Position numbers and translations under genes: made by a program
Source: an uncultured Bacteroidia bacterium
GTDB lineage: Bacteria; Bacteroidota; Bacteroidia; Bacteroidales; UBA932
Assembly (NCBI GenBank): GCA_902779765.1
Contig: CACZCQ010000007.1
Location: forward strand, 50,138 to 114,137
Reading direction: 5' to 3'
DNA: 64,000 bases
Shown here: positions 1 to 9,714 of the stretch, piece after piece
How the letters are laid out: each line of letters opens with the position of its first letter
Position numbering within the stretch: position 1 is the stretch's first letter
The notes under the pieces: model-generated
The model's input: the letters and a program-made list of their open reading frames with translations, nothing else
Database searches by the model: none
What the model was told of the DNA's origin: nothing

Positions 1-2
1 TC

Positions 3-2909
3 AAGGACCTGGAAGCCATGAAGAAGGTGGGGATAACCCGTGCCTTCATCGGGAACCAGGCCACCGACAACCTGCCTTACGGCAAAGTTGACCTGTTCTC
101 GGACGAGTGGTGGGATATCACCCGTCAGGCCATGAAGACCGCAACGGAACTGGACATCGAGCTAGGCATGTTCAACTGTCCGGGCTGGAGCCAGTCCGGG
201 GGACCGTGGATCACTCCTGAACAAAGCATGAAATATGTGGAGTTCAAGGAATGCAAGGTCACGGGAGAAGGGAACGACATCACCATAGATATTTCGGACA
301 TACCCCGGGACCGGATAGTATCAGTCATAGCTTACCCCGAGGTTGCCGGAGCTTCACAGACATGGACCGTCAAAACGAAGAACGGACTTCCTGCAAAGAA
401 GGAACTCAGGCTGGACAGTCCTTTCACAGTCAGGACCCTGTCGGTCCGATGCAACGGTAACGTACATACTCCCGTACGGCTGGAAACACTTGATGAACAA
501 GAGATTGTATCTTTCGATTTCGACCGCCACAACTCCGCCCTCAGCGTAGGTTTCAAGCCTTACTCCCCCTGGGTGGCGACAATTCCTGAAACCAACGCCC
601 CTGCCTACAACATAGTATTCGACAATCCTTCAGGACTTGACATCAACGTGACCCTGTCGGAGATTCCCGCGGTCGAACGGTATGCGGACAAGTCGCTGGC
701 AAAGGTATTCCAGGACCCCCTGCCCATGTGGGACTACTATATGTGGGACACCCCTGCCGAGGCCTCGGATTCAAGCCTGTATGTGGATCCGGAAAGGATA
801 GTGGACCTGACCGGGATGGTCAGGGACGGCAGGATCGAGTGGCAGGCGCCCGAGGGAAACTGGACGGTCCTTACGGCCTATATGAAATCTACCGGAGTCA
901 GGAATGCTCCCGCCGTCAAGGAAGGAACGGGGCTGGAGGTTGACAAGATCAACAGGAAATACATCGGAGAGCATTTCGATGCCTATATCGGCGAGATGAT
1001 CAGGAGGATTCCTGCCGAAGAACGCAAGACCTGGAAGGTCGTGGTCGAGGACAGTTACGAGACAGGCAGCCAGAACTGGACCGACGACATGGCTGAAGTA
1101 TTCAAGGAGACCTATGGCTATGACCCTATTCCATGGCTCCCTACGCTCAACGGAACCGTTGTAGGAAGCGTGGACCAGTCCGACCGCTTCCTCTGGGACC
1201 TGCGCCGCCTCATTGCGGACCGCGTGGCCTATGACTATGTGGCCGGCCTCAGGGAGGAATGCCATAAGCACGGCATGGAAAGCTGGCTGGAGAATTACGG
1301 ACACTGGGGATTCCCCGGGGAGTTCCTGATGTACGGAGGCCAGTCGGACCAGATTGCCGGCGAATACTGGAGCGAAGGAAATCTCGGAGACATCGAGAAC
1401 AGGGCTGCTTCATCCTGCGGACACACCTACGGCAAGAACAGGATCTGGGCGGAATCCTGTACCGCAGGAGGCCCTCAGTTCAACCGCTATCCCCGCCTCA
1501 TGAAGCAGCGCGTGGACAGATTCTTCTGCGAAGGGATCAACGCAACCCTTCTCCATCTTTACATCCAGCAGCCTGACGACAGGAAGCCGGGTCTCGACGC
1601 TTGGTTCGGTAACGAGTTCAACCGGAACAATTCCTGGTTCGACGGTATGGGAACCTTCGTGGAGTATCTGAGGCGCTGCAATTTCATGCTCCAGCAGGGT
1701 CGTTATGTTGCCGATGTGGCCTATTTCATCGGAGAGGATGTCCCCAAGATGACCGGAGTCTGCGACCCTCCCCTCCCGGAAGGATATTCATTCGACTACA
1801 TCAATGCAGAGATCCTGAAAGACCATGCAAGGGTTAAGAACGGCCGCCTTATACTTGACAGCGGCATGGAATACAGGGTACTCGTACTCCCCAAACAGGA
1901 GACAATGCGTCCCGAGATGCTGGAGAAGATACGCGGATTCGTCAAGGACGGCCTGGCTATCGTAGGTCCGGCTCCGCTCCGTTCACCGAGCATGCAGGAT
2001 TACGGCAAGGCTGATGAAAAGGTCAGGGAACTTGCTTCAGAGATCTGGAACGGTAGCGGAAAATTTGGTTCCGGGCGCGTATTCCCTGACGGAACTACCA
2101 TGGAATCAGTCCTTTCCGAGCTGAAGATATCTCCTGATTTCCAATATTCAGGAGACGGGAAACTGTTGTTCATCCACAGGAGCCTTGGCTCTGGCGGAGA
2201 TGTCTATTTCGTTTCCAACCAGGAGGACAAGCCCGTGGCGGCTACGGCCCGTTTCAGGACAAGTCCCGCCCTGAAGGCTGAACTTTGGAACCCCGTGACC
2301 GGAAAGACCTATGGAGTGGAAGCCGGTCCCGACGGGAGCATCAGGCTCAACCTGGACAGATTGGAAAGCGTATTCGTAGTGTTAAGGAAAAGAACCACTT
2401 CAGCATACGTCAGCTCAACCGTCGAAACCTGCGGTGTGGACAAGTCCTGGGAGGTGGATTTCGCCGAATCCGCTGGGAACCGCCCGTTCACCAGGACTTT
2501 CAAAACCCTTCAGGATTGGGCGAGCAGTGAAGATCCGGAGGTAAGGTTCTATTCCGGCAAGGCTACCTATACCAACACCTTCACCATCGGAGCGTCCTTC
2601 GCCAAGGAAGCGAAGGTTACGCTCGACCTCGGAGAGGTCATCGCTCTCGCAACGGTAAAGGTGAACGGAAAGGACGTCGGAGGAGTCTGGACATTCCCTT
2701 ATAGGCTTGATATCTCCGGATTGGTCGACACCGGGAAGAACACCCTGGAAGTGACCGTGTACAACAACTGGCGCAACCGTCTCATCGCCGATGAGAAACT
2801 CCCGAAGGAGAAGCGCCAGACCTGGACCAACATCCAGCCATGGAATGCAGAAGATGAACCGCAGGGTTCCGGATTGCTGGGACCTGTATCCATAACCGTA
2901 GAGTATTGA
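3..2909 (+). CDS. GH106-type alpha-L-rhamnosidase, 5' end cut by window
   Basis: The reading frame is open to the window edge (residues KDLEA precede the first Met), so the true start and signal peptide lie upstream. The family removes terminal alpha-L-rhamnose from plant cell-wall glycans such as rhamnogalacturonan, usually in the periplasm. Seen: the early segment LEAMKKVGITRAFIGN typical of GH106 near the N-terminus; a TIM-barrel-like middle with VVVEDSYETGSQNWT and later ENYGHWGFPGEF, carrying conserved acidic residues; and a C-terminal beta-sandwich (TLDLGEVIALATVKVNGK, then VYNNWRNRLIADE) as in galactose-binding-like domains. The GH78 gene starts 2 bases after its stop, so the two are probably co-transcribed. 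Which acidic residues are catalytic was not worked out. Family assignment is fairly firm; the exact substrate is not. Confidence 0.85.
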   Translation, partial: KDLEAMKKVGITRAFIGNQATDNLPYGKVDLFSDEWWDITRQAMKTATELDIELGMFNCPGWSQSGGPWITPEQSMKYVEFKECKVTGEGNDITIDISDIPRDRIVSVIAYPEVAGASQTWTVKTKNGLPAKKELRLDSPFTVRTLSVRCNGNVHTPVRLETLDEQEIVSFDFDRHNSALSVGFKPYSPWVATIPETNAPAYNIVFDNPSGLDINVTLSEIPAVERYADKSLAKVFQDPLPMWDYYMWDTPAEASDSSLYVDPERIVDLTGMVRDGRIEWQAPEGNWTVLTAYMKSTGVRNAPAVKEGTGLEVDKINRKYIGEHFDAYIGEMIRRIPAEERKTWKVVVEDSYETGSQNWTDDMAEVFKETYGYDPIPWLPTLNGTVVGSVDQSDRFLWDLRRLIADRVAYDYVAGLREECHKHGMESWLENYGHWGFPGEFLMYGGQSDQIAGEYWSEGNLGDIENRAASSCGHTYGKNRIWAESCTAGGPQFNRYPRLMKQRVDRFFCEGINATLLHLYIQQPDDRKPGLDAWFGNEFNRNNSWFDGMGTFVEYLRRCNFMLQQGRYVADVAYFIGEDVPKMTGVCDPPLPEGYSFDYINAEILKDHARVKNGRLILDSGMEYRVLVLPKQETMRPEMLEKIRGFVKDGLAIVGPAPLRSPSMQDYGKADEKVRELASEIWNGSGKFGSGRVFPDGTTMESVLSELKISPDFQYSGDGKLLFIHRSLGSGGDVYFVSNQEDKPVAATARFRTSPALKAELWNPVTGKTYGVEAGPDGSIRLNLDRLESVFVVLRKRTTSAYVSSTVETCGVDKSWEVDFAESAGNRPFTRTFKTLQDWASSEDPEVRFYSGKATYTNTFTIGASFAKEAKVTLDLGEVIALATVKVNGKDVGGVWTFPYRLDISGLVDTGKNTLEVTVYNNWRNRLIADEKLPKEKRQTWTNIQPWNAEDEPQGSGLLGPVSITVEY

Positions 2910-2911
2910 TA

Positions 2912-5302
2912 ATGAAGCATATTAATAGAATCAACCGTTATCTGGCCGTCTTGGCGGCATTCGCCTTGGCGGCTTGTTCGAGGCCGGTAAAGGATAATGT
3001 AACCACTGAACCGTTCGTTCCCGTCGAAGAGACGGTGGAGCAGAATACGACCGTCACTTCAATGGACGTGGAGTCTGGTTCTCCCAACCAGTGGATCGCT
3101 TTCAGGAAGGATCTGACACTGGAAGAGGTACCCGCCTCCGCCCCTGCCAGGATAGCCGTAGACAGCAAGTACTGGCTTTGGATCAATGGTGAACTGGCAG
3201 TATTCGAAGGACAGCTTAAGCGAGGCCCCAATCCTCACGGCAGTTATTTCGACGTGGTAGAACTGGCTCCTTACTTGAAGAAGGGTGAAAACAAGATAGC
3301 CCTTCTACTCTGGTATTTCGGAAAGGACGGTTTCTCCCACCTGGGCAGCGGAAAAGCCCAGATGTGGTTCGACTGCCCTGCCATCGGAGCGGTCAGCGAC
3401 GCCAGCTGGCTGTGCCGGACCCTTCCTGCATACGGAAAGGCCGACTGTCCCGAGCCGAATTACAGGCTCTCTGAGACCAGCATCTCTTTCGATGCACGTG
3501 AAGACATCGGGGACTGGCATACCGGAGAACCCGAAGGATTCGCTCCGGCAGTGGTGACGGAAAGTACCCTTGGTACCCTTCAGAGGCGTCCCATTCCATT
3601 CTGGAAAGACTACGGTATAAAGGAGGCCTCCTTTGAGACCCGCCCAGGCGAGGAGTGCGACACGGTCGTGGCGCGCCTGCCATACAATATGCAGATGACC
3701 CCCATCATCGCCGTGGAGTCGGACAAGGGTGGTCGCAGGATCCTCATCGAGACCGACCATGCAAAGGTCGGGGAGCAGTGCCTCAGGGCTGAATACATCA
3801 CCAAGGCCGGTACGCAGGAATACGAGTCCCTCGGCTGGCTCAACGGAATGAAGATCATCCTGACCGTCCAGCACGGTGCGAAGGTTACGGGAATAAAATA
3901 CCGCGAAACCGGCTACGACACCACTCCCGACGGAGTGTTCACCTGTGACGATCCTTTCTACAACAAGTTCTGGGAGAAGGGCCTGCGCACCATCTACGTC
4001 AACGCCAGGGACAATTTCTTCGATTGCCCCGAGCGGGAGAGAGGACAGTGGTGGGGAGACATCGTGACCATACTCGGAGAGAGTTTCTACACCTATTCCC
4101 CATCGCTCCACGCCTTGATCCGCAAGGGTATACGCGAGCTCTGCGACTGGCAGCGCCCGGATAACATCCTGTTCTCTCCCATACCCGGCAACTACGGGGT
4201 GGAACTTCCCTGCCAGATGCTTGCAGCCGTGGGCCGATACGGTTTCTGGACCTACTACATGAACACCGGAGACAAGGCCACCATCGAATATGTCTACCCT
4301 GCCGTAAGGAGATATCTGGACACTTACCATGTCGGCAAGGACGGCTTGCTCGAATGGCACGACGGAGACTGGAACTGGGGCGACTGGGGCGACAACATGG
4401 ACATGAGGCTCCTGCAGTCGATGTGGTATTGCCTTGCCCTGCAGGCAGTCTCGGACATGGCCGACGTCCTCGGCAATCCGAACGAGGGCGGTACCCTGTG
4501 GGAAAGGATGAACCAGCTGAAGGATGCTATCAACCGGGTTGCCTGGACAGGCACCTGCTACCGTCATCCTGATTATGAGGGTGAGACGGACGACAGGGTC
4601 CAGGCCCTTGCAGTCGTGGCCGGAATCGCCGGTCAGGACAAGTATGAGGCAATCTTCGAGACACTCAAGAAAGAAGAGCATGCCAGTCCCTACATGGAGA
4701 AATACATCATGGAGGCCCTCTTCTGCATAGGCCACGGGGACTATGCCCTCGAGCGCGAACGCAGACGCTACGATTTCATGGTCAACCACCCGGATTTCGA
4801 CACCCTTTTCGAAAACTGGAATGTCGGAGTCAACGGCGACTGGGACTGTGGTTCCGTAAACCACGCATGGAGCGGCGGTCCGCTGGCTGTCTTCCCTACA
4901 AAGATGTTCGGTGTCTACCCGACGGAGGCCGGCTGGAAACGATTCTCCGTGAGCCCCGACGAACACATATTCAATGACTGCAGCATTTCCTTCCCGACTG
5001 TCAAAGGCAAGGTTTCGGTATCCTTCAAGAGGGATGGTGAGAGAATCCTCCTGGACGTAGAGGTTCCCGAAGGCTCTTCAGCAGAAGTGAATGTCCCTTG
5101 GGCGCGTTTCCATAAGGATCTCGGTCCCGGCGTCCACAGCATGGACCTGGCAAACGGTCCTGTGGTCGAAAAGGGCAATTTCAAGTACCGGGACAAGAAC
5201 CAGCCGGTGGAGAAGCGCGTGAAGGACCTCCTCGGCCGCAATGCGGAAGAGAAAACCGCTGAAGGCAGGGTATATGTCAGCGGTGGCAATATATCTTCAT
5301 AA
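2912..5302 (+). CDS. GH78-type alpha-L-rhamnosidase lipoprotein
   Basis: A 796-residue protein. I chose ATG 2912 rather than the in-frame TTG at 2906 because it gives a clean lipoprotein signal (MKHINRINRYLAVLAAFALAACS, cleavage before Cys). The N-terminal half is beta-rich. The C-terminal half is an (alpha/alpha)6 toroid with the GH78 signature region DNFFDCPERERGQWWGD and the acidic stretch WHDGDWNWGDWGDN, followed by a beta-sandwich tail. GH78 enzymes release terminal alpha-L-rhamnose by inversion. It sits between a GH106 and a GH51 gene with only a few bases between them, so the three likely act together on an arabinose- and rhamnose-bearing plant polysaccharide. The lipidated form would be anchored in the periplasm or on the cell surface. 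Confidence 0.85.
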   Translation: MKHINRINRYLAVLAAFALAACSRPVKDNVTTEPFVPVEETVEQNTTVTSMDVESGSPNQWIAFRKDLTLEEVPASAPARIAVDSKYWLWINGELAVFEGQLKRGPNPHGSYFDVVELAPYLKKGENKIALLLWYFGKDGFSHLGSGKAQMWFDCPAIGAVSDASWLCRTLPAYGKADCPEPNYRLSETSISFDAREDIGDWHTGEPEGFAPAVVTESTLGTLQRRPIPFWKDYGIKEASFETRPGEECDTVVARLPYNMQMTPIIAVESDKGGRRILIETDHAKVGEQCLRAEYITKAGTQEYESLGWLNGMKIILTVQHGAKVTGIKYRETGYDTTPDGVFTCDDPFYNKFWEKGLRTIYVNARDNFFDCPERERGQWWGDIVTILGESFYTYSPSLHALIRKGIRELCDWQRPDNILFSPIPGNYGVELPCQMLAAVGRYGFWTYYMNTGDKATIEYVYPAVRRYLDTYHVGKDGLLEWHDGDWNWGDWGDNMDMRLLQSMWYCLALQAVSDMADVLGNPNEGGTLWERMNQLKDAINRVAWTGTCYRHPDYEGETDDRVQALAVVAGIAGQDKYEAIFETLKKEEHASPYMEKYIMEALFCIGHGDYALERERRRYDFMVNHPDFDTLFENWNVGVNGDWDCGSVNHAWSGGPLAVFPTKMFGVYPTEAGWKRFSVSPDEHIFNDCSISFPTVKGKVSVSFKRDGERILLDVEVPEGSSAEVNVPWARFHKDLGPGVHSMDLANGPVVEKGNFKYRDKNQPVEKRVKDLLGRNAEEKTAEGRVYVSGGNISS

Positions 5303-5305
5303 GGA

Positions 5306-6844
5306 ATGGACAGGAAATATAAACTGATATTGATATCCGTCCTGTTGCTCGCCATACGGCCGGTAACGGCACAGAATATCACACTCGTCAAGCCAGGGGC
5401 TGACAGGATCGAATTCAGCCCCATGATCTTCGGGCAGTTCATAGAGCACTTCGACCGGCAGGTTTACGGAGGCATATTCTGTCCCGGCAATCCTCTTTCA
5501 GACGAAGACGGTTTCCGAACCGATGTCATCGAGGCGATGAAGGAACTGAAGGTACCGATCGTCAGATGGCCCGGAGGATGTTTCGTATCCTCCTACCATT
5601 GGTACTACGGGGTAGGGCCTGACCGCCAGCCGGTCTTCGACAAGGCCTGGCAGGTGGAGGATCCCAACACTTTCGGGACTGACGAATTCGTCAAATGGTG
5701 CAGGAAGATAGGGTGCGAGCCCTTTATCTGCACCAATGCCGGCACAGGCACGATGGAGGAGATGAGCGACTGGGTGGAATACTGCAACCTGAATGTAGGG
5801 AAGTTCGGCCGCCAGAGGATCGCCAACGGATACCCCGAACCCCACGACGTCAGGTACTGGAGCATAGGCAACGAAAACTGGGGCGGACATGAACTGGGTG
5901 CCAAATCCGTACAGGAATGGGGTCCGCTCGTCCGCGAATCGGCCAAGTTGATGCTCTCTGCCGACAAGGACCTGAAACTGTTCGCAGCGGCTCTTCCTGA
6001 CAAGGACTGGACCCTCCCCCTGATCAGGACGGCCGGAAACTTTCTTGACTATGTATCCATCCATGGATACTGGGACTTCCTGGCCCATAATGACAATCCC
6101 AGCCCCTACCTCACCTGCATGATGAGGACGGACGGCCCTGAGAATGAAATCCTTAATACCATCGGCATCCTCCAGGAAGCAGGATTCGGAGACGGGAAGA
6201 TCAAGATAGCGTTCGACGAATGGAACCTCCGCGGATGGCATCACCCGTGGCATGGGAATTTCCGCAGGGGATTCGATATCGAGGCCAGGAAACGGAACGA
6301 CAGGGCTGCCACCTACACTATGGCGGATGCGGTCTTCGCTTCTTGTTTCCTGAATGCCTGCCTGAGACATTCGGATATTGTCGAGATAGCCTGTTTCTCT
6401 CCTATAGTCAATGCCAGGGGCGCGCTTTATGTCTATCCAGAAGGACTTGTGAAACGTACGACCTTCCACGTGCTATCAATGTACGCCAACCTTCTTCTGC
6501 CCGTCGTGGTGCCCACCGAAAACAAAGTGGAGTCCCTGACCGACGGAGAAGATTCGACGGAAGTCCTGGATATAGTACTCACATCGGACAGGGAGGGAAA
6601 GGCTTTCGTCTATGCGGTAGCCAACAAGGATCCCCTACGGGAACAGTCACTCACCCTGGATTTCAAGGGACTGGGCAAAAGCATACCCAGGATGGTGAAG
6701 GTCAAGGTCCTTTCCGGGAATTCCACGGACGACTACAATGACATTGACGCAGAAAGGGTGAAGCCCTGTGATGACACCCTCCAGGTCAGGAACGGCAAGG
6801 TATCCCTGCCTCCCCATTCAGTGGTTTTCATATTCATTGATTGA
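5306..6844 (+). CDS. GH51 alpha-L-arabinofuranosidase, secreted
   Basis: 512 residues, with a Sec signal peptide (about residues 1-22, ending VTAQ). The family cleaves terminal alpha-1,2/1,3/1,5-arabinofuranosyl groups from arabinan and arabinoxylan. Seen: FGQFIEHFDRQVYGGIF, RWPGGCFVSSYHW, the acid/base Glu at about 190 in SIGNENWGG, and the nucleophile Glu at about 305 in AFDEWNLRGWHH, then a C-terminal beta-sandwich. Length and motif order are normal for GH51. The start codon is 3 bases after the GH78 stop. It is the last enzyme of the left-edge glycan cluster; the regulator at 6903 follows after a gap containing a promoter-like box. Confidence 0.93.
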   Translation: MDRKYKLILISVLLLAIRPVTAQNITLVKPGADRIEFSPMIFGQFIEHFDRQVYGGIFCPGNPLSDEDGFRTDVIEAMKELKVPIVRWPGGCFVSSYHWYYGVGPDRQPVFDKAWQVEDPNTFGTDEFVKWCRKIGCEPFICTNAGTGTMEEMSDWVEYCNLNVGKFGRQRIANGYPEPHDVRYWSIGNENWGGHELGAKSVQEWGPLVRESAKLMLSADKDLKLFAAALPDKDWTLPLIRTAGNFLDYVSIHGYWDFLAHNDNPSPYLTCMMRTDGPENEILNTIGILQEAGFGDGKIKIAFDEWNLRGWHHPWHGNFRRGFDIEARKRNDRAATYTMADAVFASCFLNACLRHSDIVEIACFSPIVNARGALYVYPEGLVKRTTFHVLSMYANLLLPVVVPTENKVESLTDGEDSTEVLDIVLTSDREGKAFVYAVANKDPLREQSLTLDFKGLGKSIPRMVKVKVLSGNSTDDYNDIDAERVKPCDDTLQVRNGKVSLPPHSVVFIFID

Positions 6845-6877
6845 TGAAAGGAGATAAGAGGTCCCGGCCATTTTTAT

Positions 6878-6885
6878 TATATTTG
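6878..6885 (+). promoter_or_regulatory. Bacteroidota-type -7 box upstream of the XylR-like gene
   Basis: TATATTTG matches the TAnnTTTG consensus used by the Bacteroidota housekeeping sigma factor and lies 17 bases before the regulator's ATG. No clear TTTG -33 element is seen at the expected distance, so the call rests on one box. Confidence 0.5.
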
Positions 6886-6902
6886 TTTGATAATACAAGA
6901 TT

Positions 6903-8078
6903 ATGGCAAGACTCCTTCTGATGTCGGATTTCTCCGAATCCTACGCCAACCAGCTGCTTCAGGGAATAATGAGATACTCCCATGAACACGAACCCTGGGT
7001 GGTGTGCAAGATGCCGTTGTCCCTGCGCGACAGTGACAGGATGAACGAGGTTGTCGACTTTGCCGTAAGGTGGAAAGCAGATGCCATAATCGGCCAGTTC
7101 CGTCCTTCGGACGACCTTGACAGTTTCAAGAAACACGGAATAATCCCTATATGCCAGGACTTTCAGCAGAGCTTCCCTGGCCAGATCAATATCAAGGGAG
7201 ACTATGAGCTTGCCGGAAAGATCTGCGCTGACTATCTTATAGAGAAGCATCTGAAGAATTTCGGTTTCTTCGGCCTCAAGGGCATAGTCTGGTCAGACGA
7301 GAGGAGGAACGGATTCGTCGAAGAGATCCGCTCGAGGCTTCCCGATGCCACGATATCGATCCTGGAGAAAGAGAATATCAGCGAGGCGTGGTGGTATGAC
7401 CTGGACACCTTGACGGAATGGCTCGACTCGCTTCCTAAACCAGTAGCCATCTTCGCCTGTGACGACAACAGGGCCTACTATATCATCGAGGCCAGCAAGC
7501 AGTGTGGGGCCGGCAACCGGATTCCCAACGATATCCTGGTTCTCGGAGTGGACAACGACGAGTCCCTCTGCCAGCTTTGCGACCCCCAGCTTTCATCCTT
7601 GAACCAGGGTACGGAGGAAGCCGGATACAAGACTGCTAAGATGATTGACGAACTGCTCGCCATTCCGGCGGAGCAGCGTTTCGACAATGTCGATGACATA
7701 ACCGTCGAGCCCACGTTCATCACGACCCGGCGCTCTTCCGATGCCTTCATCCATGACAACCAGTACATCAGCAAGGTCATGTACTACATCAACAACAATC
7801 TTGGCAGCCATCTGTGCGTCAATGATATAGTCGCCCAGGTTCCGATGTCCAGACGCCTTCTCGAAAGCACCTTCAGGAAGGAAATGGGGTTGTCCATCTA
7901 CCAGTATATCCTCCAGGTCAGGACGGAGAAGATGAAGGACCTGATCATGAACGGCAGAAGCCCGCTGGAGGCTGCCGACGAACTCGGACTGGATTACAAG
8001 ATAATAGCCCGGAGTTTCAAGAAGATTACCGGCTTGACTCCCGGGGCATTCGCCAAACAACGGACGAAAGAACGATAG
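6903..8078 (+). CDS. XylR-type transcriptional regulator (LacI-like sensor plus AraC HTH)
   Basis: 391 residues. Roughly residues 1-275 form a periplasmic-binding-protein/LacI-like sensor without an N-terminal LacI HTH (starts MARLLLMSDFSESYANQLLQGI; later IFACDDNRAYYIIEAS and ILVLGVDNDE). Roughly 285-385 form an AraC-type double HTH (ISKVMYYINNNLGSHLCVND ... GLTPGAFAKQ). This is the architecture of E. coli XylR, which senses D-xylose; in gut Bacteroidota such hybrids control pentose and pectin-sugar loci. By position the likely ligand is a sugar released by the neighbouring GH51/GH78/GH106 enzymes (inference). It is cytoplasmic and was probably acquired or retained with the cluster. Confidence 0.88.
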   Translation: MARLLLMSDFSESYANQLLQGIMRYSHEHEPWVVCKMPLSLRDSDRMNEVVDFAVRWKADAIIGQFRPSDDLDSFKKHGIIPICQDFQQSFPGQINIKGDYELAGKICADYLIEKHLKNFGFFGLKGIVWSDERRNGFVEEIRSRLPDATISILEKENISEAWWYDLDTLTEWLDSLPKPVAIFACDDNRAYYIIEASKQCGAGNRIPNDILVLGVDNDESLCQLCDPQLSSLNQGTEEAGYKTAKMIDELLAIPAEQRFDNVDDITVEPTFITTRRSSDAFIHDNQYISKVMYYINNNLGSHLCVNDIVAQVPMSRRLLESTFRKEMGLSIYQYILQVRTEKMKDLIMNGRSPLEAADELGLDYKIIARSFKKITGLTPGAFAKQRTKER

Positions 8079-8096
8079 CTATACAATAACAACACT

Positions 8097-9662
8097 ATGA
8101 ATATGAAAACTAGATATCTATTTGTAGGACTGCTTGCACTGGTCGTGCTGGCATCCTGTAACAAAGGCGGCAATGACCCCCGTCTGGTGATTTTCACCTA
8201 TGACGGCCTGCGCTGGAGCGAGGTCTTCAAGGGTGCTGATTCCGTCTTGATAAACAATCCGAAATTCGTCAGCAACATCGAGGCGACGAAGGCTGCATAC
8301 TGGAGGGATACCCCGGAAGAGCGCCGTGAGGTCCTGATGCCCTTTATCTGGGAATATGCCTCAACCCACGGATATATGATCGGCAACAGGGACAAGGGTA
8401 GCAAGATACAGGTTGCCAACAGCAAGAGCTTCTCCTATCCGGGATACAGCGAAATGTTCTGCGGATATCCGGACGATGAAAGGGTTGACAACAATGACCC
8501 TAAGCCGAATCCCAACACCAGCGTGCTGGAAGTAGTCAACAGGGATCCCCGATACAAGGGCCACGTGATGATGTATTCTTCCTGGGAATCCATCAAGTAC
8601 GCCGTCAACAGCGACCGCGGAGGCTTCCCGGGCAGTTCCGCTTTCGATCCCGGTCTGTCCGACACCCCCGGGACGAAATTACTGGACCAGGTACAGGCAG
8701 GTATGCCCAAGCATATGGGTACCGGCGAACGCTGGGACAACTTCACCTTCGGATATGCGATGGAGACTATCAAAAAGGATCATCCCAAGGTGTTCTATGT
8801 AGGCTTCGGAGATACCGATGAAATAGCTCACGCCGGGACTTACGATGTCTACCTTGACGCGACCCGCTGGACGGACGGTTTCATCCGCAGCATCGTGGAA
8901 GCCTGCGAATCCGATCCTTTCTACAAGGGCAAGACGACATATATGCTCCTTTGCGACCACGGACGCGGACGCGGCAGCAAATGGACCGGTCACGGTGCGG
9001 ACCTCAGGGGTTCAGACGAGACCTTCTTCATCTGCTTCGGCAATGGTGTCCCCGTCCTCGGAGAGACTTCCAACAACGGACCTTTCTACAACAAGCAACT
9101 GGCCGCCACCATCGCAGACGTCCTTGGAGTCGATTTCACACCTGAAAACGGAGTAAAATGCGACCCTATAGATCCGGCGTTCTACAAGGAACCCGAAAAG
9201 CCGGAGGCCAAGGCCAGCTTCCCCGCCACCAATGCCGTCCCCAAAGGCAAGGGTCTGGCCTATACTTACACAGAAGGCAATTTCATGAGTGTAGGAGAGG
9301 CTGTCGCCGCTCCTGTCAAGGCAAAGGGTGTTACCCCGGTGTTCTCCACCGCGGCAAAGCTCAGGGAAGACCATTTCGGCTTCACGTTCAAGGGACTGGT
9401 CAAAATCGAGCAGGACGGACTTTACCTGCTGTCTTTCGCCACGGACGACGGAGCCAAGCTCTGGATTGACGGTCAGCTGATGTTCGACATCGACAGGGAC
9501 GGAGGCGGTTTTTCCGAATCCTGGATCAATCTTGGAGCAGGATACCACAGGATCGAGGTCCTTTACTTCGAGAACTATGGCGGCGAGACCCTGGAAGTCG
9601 GACTTGACGGCCCTGGAATCAGTGTGGAGAACCTGCCCGCAGAGATGCTGTTCCACGAATAG
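8097..9662 (+). CDS. Alkaline-phosphatase-superfamily lipoprotein with C-terminal PA14 domain
   Basis: 521 residues. A lipoprotein signal ends in LVVLASC with the lipidated Cys at 21. Residues about 30-350 resemble the type I phosphodiesterase/nucleotide pyrophosphatase branch of the alkaline phosphatase superfamily: VIFTYDGLRW (metal Asp near the start), GFGDTDEIAHAG, and LLCDHGRGRGSKWTGHG with His/Asp metal ligands. The C-terminal part, about 390-515, looks like a PA14 beta-barrel (YLLSFATDDGAKLWIDGQ, GYHRIEVLYFENYGG), a module that usually binds carbohydrate. Inference: a surface phosphodiesterase or phosphatase tethered to a glycan. Only 18 bases separate it from the regulator gene. The nucleophile residue was not confirmed, so it could be phosphatase-like rather than a phosphodiesterase. 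Confidence 0.75.
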   Translation: MNMKTRYLFVGLLALVVLASCNKGGNDPRLVIFTYDGLRWSEVFKGADSVLINNPKFVSNIEATKAAYWRDTPEERREVLMPFIWEYASTHGYMIGNRDKGSKIQVANSKSFSYPGYSEMFCGYPDDERVDNNDPKPNPNTSVLEVVNRDPRYKGHVMMYSSWESIKYAVNSDRGGFPGSSAFDPGLSDTPGTKLLDQVQAGMPKHMGTGERWDNFTFGYAMETIKKDHPKVFYVGFGDTDEIAHAGTYDVYLDATRWTDGFIRSIVEACESDPFYKGKTTYMLLCDHGRGRGSKWTGHGADLRGSDETFFICFGNGVPVLGETSNNGPFYNKQLAATIADVLGVDFTPENGVKCDPIDPAFYKEPEKPEAKASFPATNAVPKGKGLAYTYTEGNFMSVGEAVAAPVKAKGVTPVFSTAAKLREDHFGFTFKGLVKIEQDGLYLLSFATDDGAKLWIDGQLMFDIDRDGGGFSESWINLGAGYHRIEVLYFENYGGETLEVGLDGPGISVENLPAEMLFHE

Positions 9663-9679
9663 CATTGAAAAGAATTATC

Positions 9680-9687
9680 TATATTTG
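9680..9687 (+). promoter_or_regulatory. -7 box before the TM2/aro operon
   Basis: TATATTTG (TAnnTTTG consensus) lies 27 bases before the TM2 gene's ATG. It is the only good promoter candidate upstream of the seven closely packed genes that end in aroDA, so it may drive the whole unit. Confidence 0.5.
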
Positions 9688-9714
9688 TTCATTCGAAAAT
9701 CCAAATATCATTAT

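Noticed and set aside
3305-4966. Long antisense reading frame (about 550 codons) opposite the GH78 gene
   Set aside because: It lacks any recognisable motif or signal, and the sense strand is a clear GH78 enzyme. Long antisense frames recur here (for example 5498-6469, 25154-25885, 31270-32157, 41054-41908 and 60398-61384) because of the codon bias of the sense genes.
1-8078. A complete polysaccharide utilisation locus
   Set aside because: No SusC or SusD gene is visible in the window, so only a partial cluster of enzymes and a regulator can be supported.
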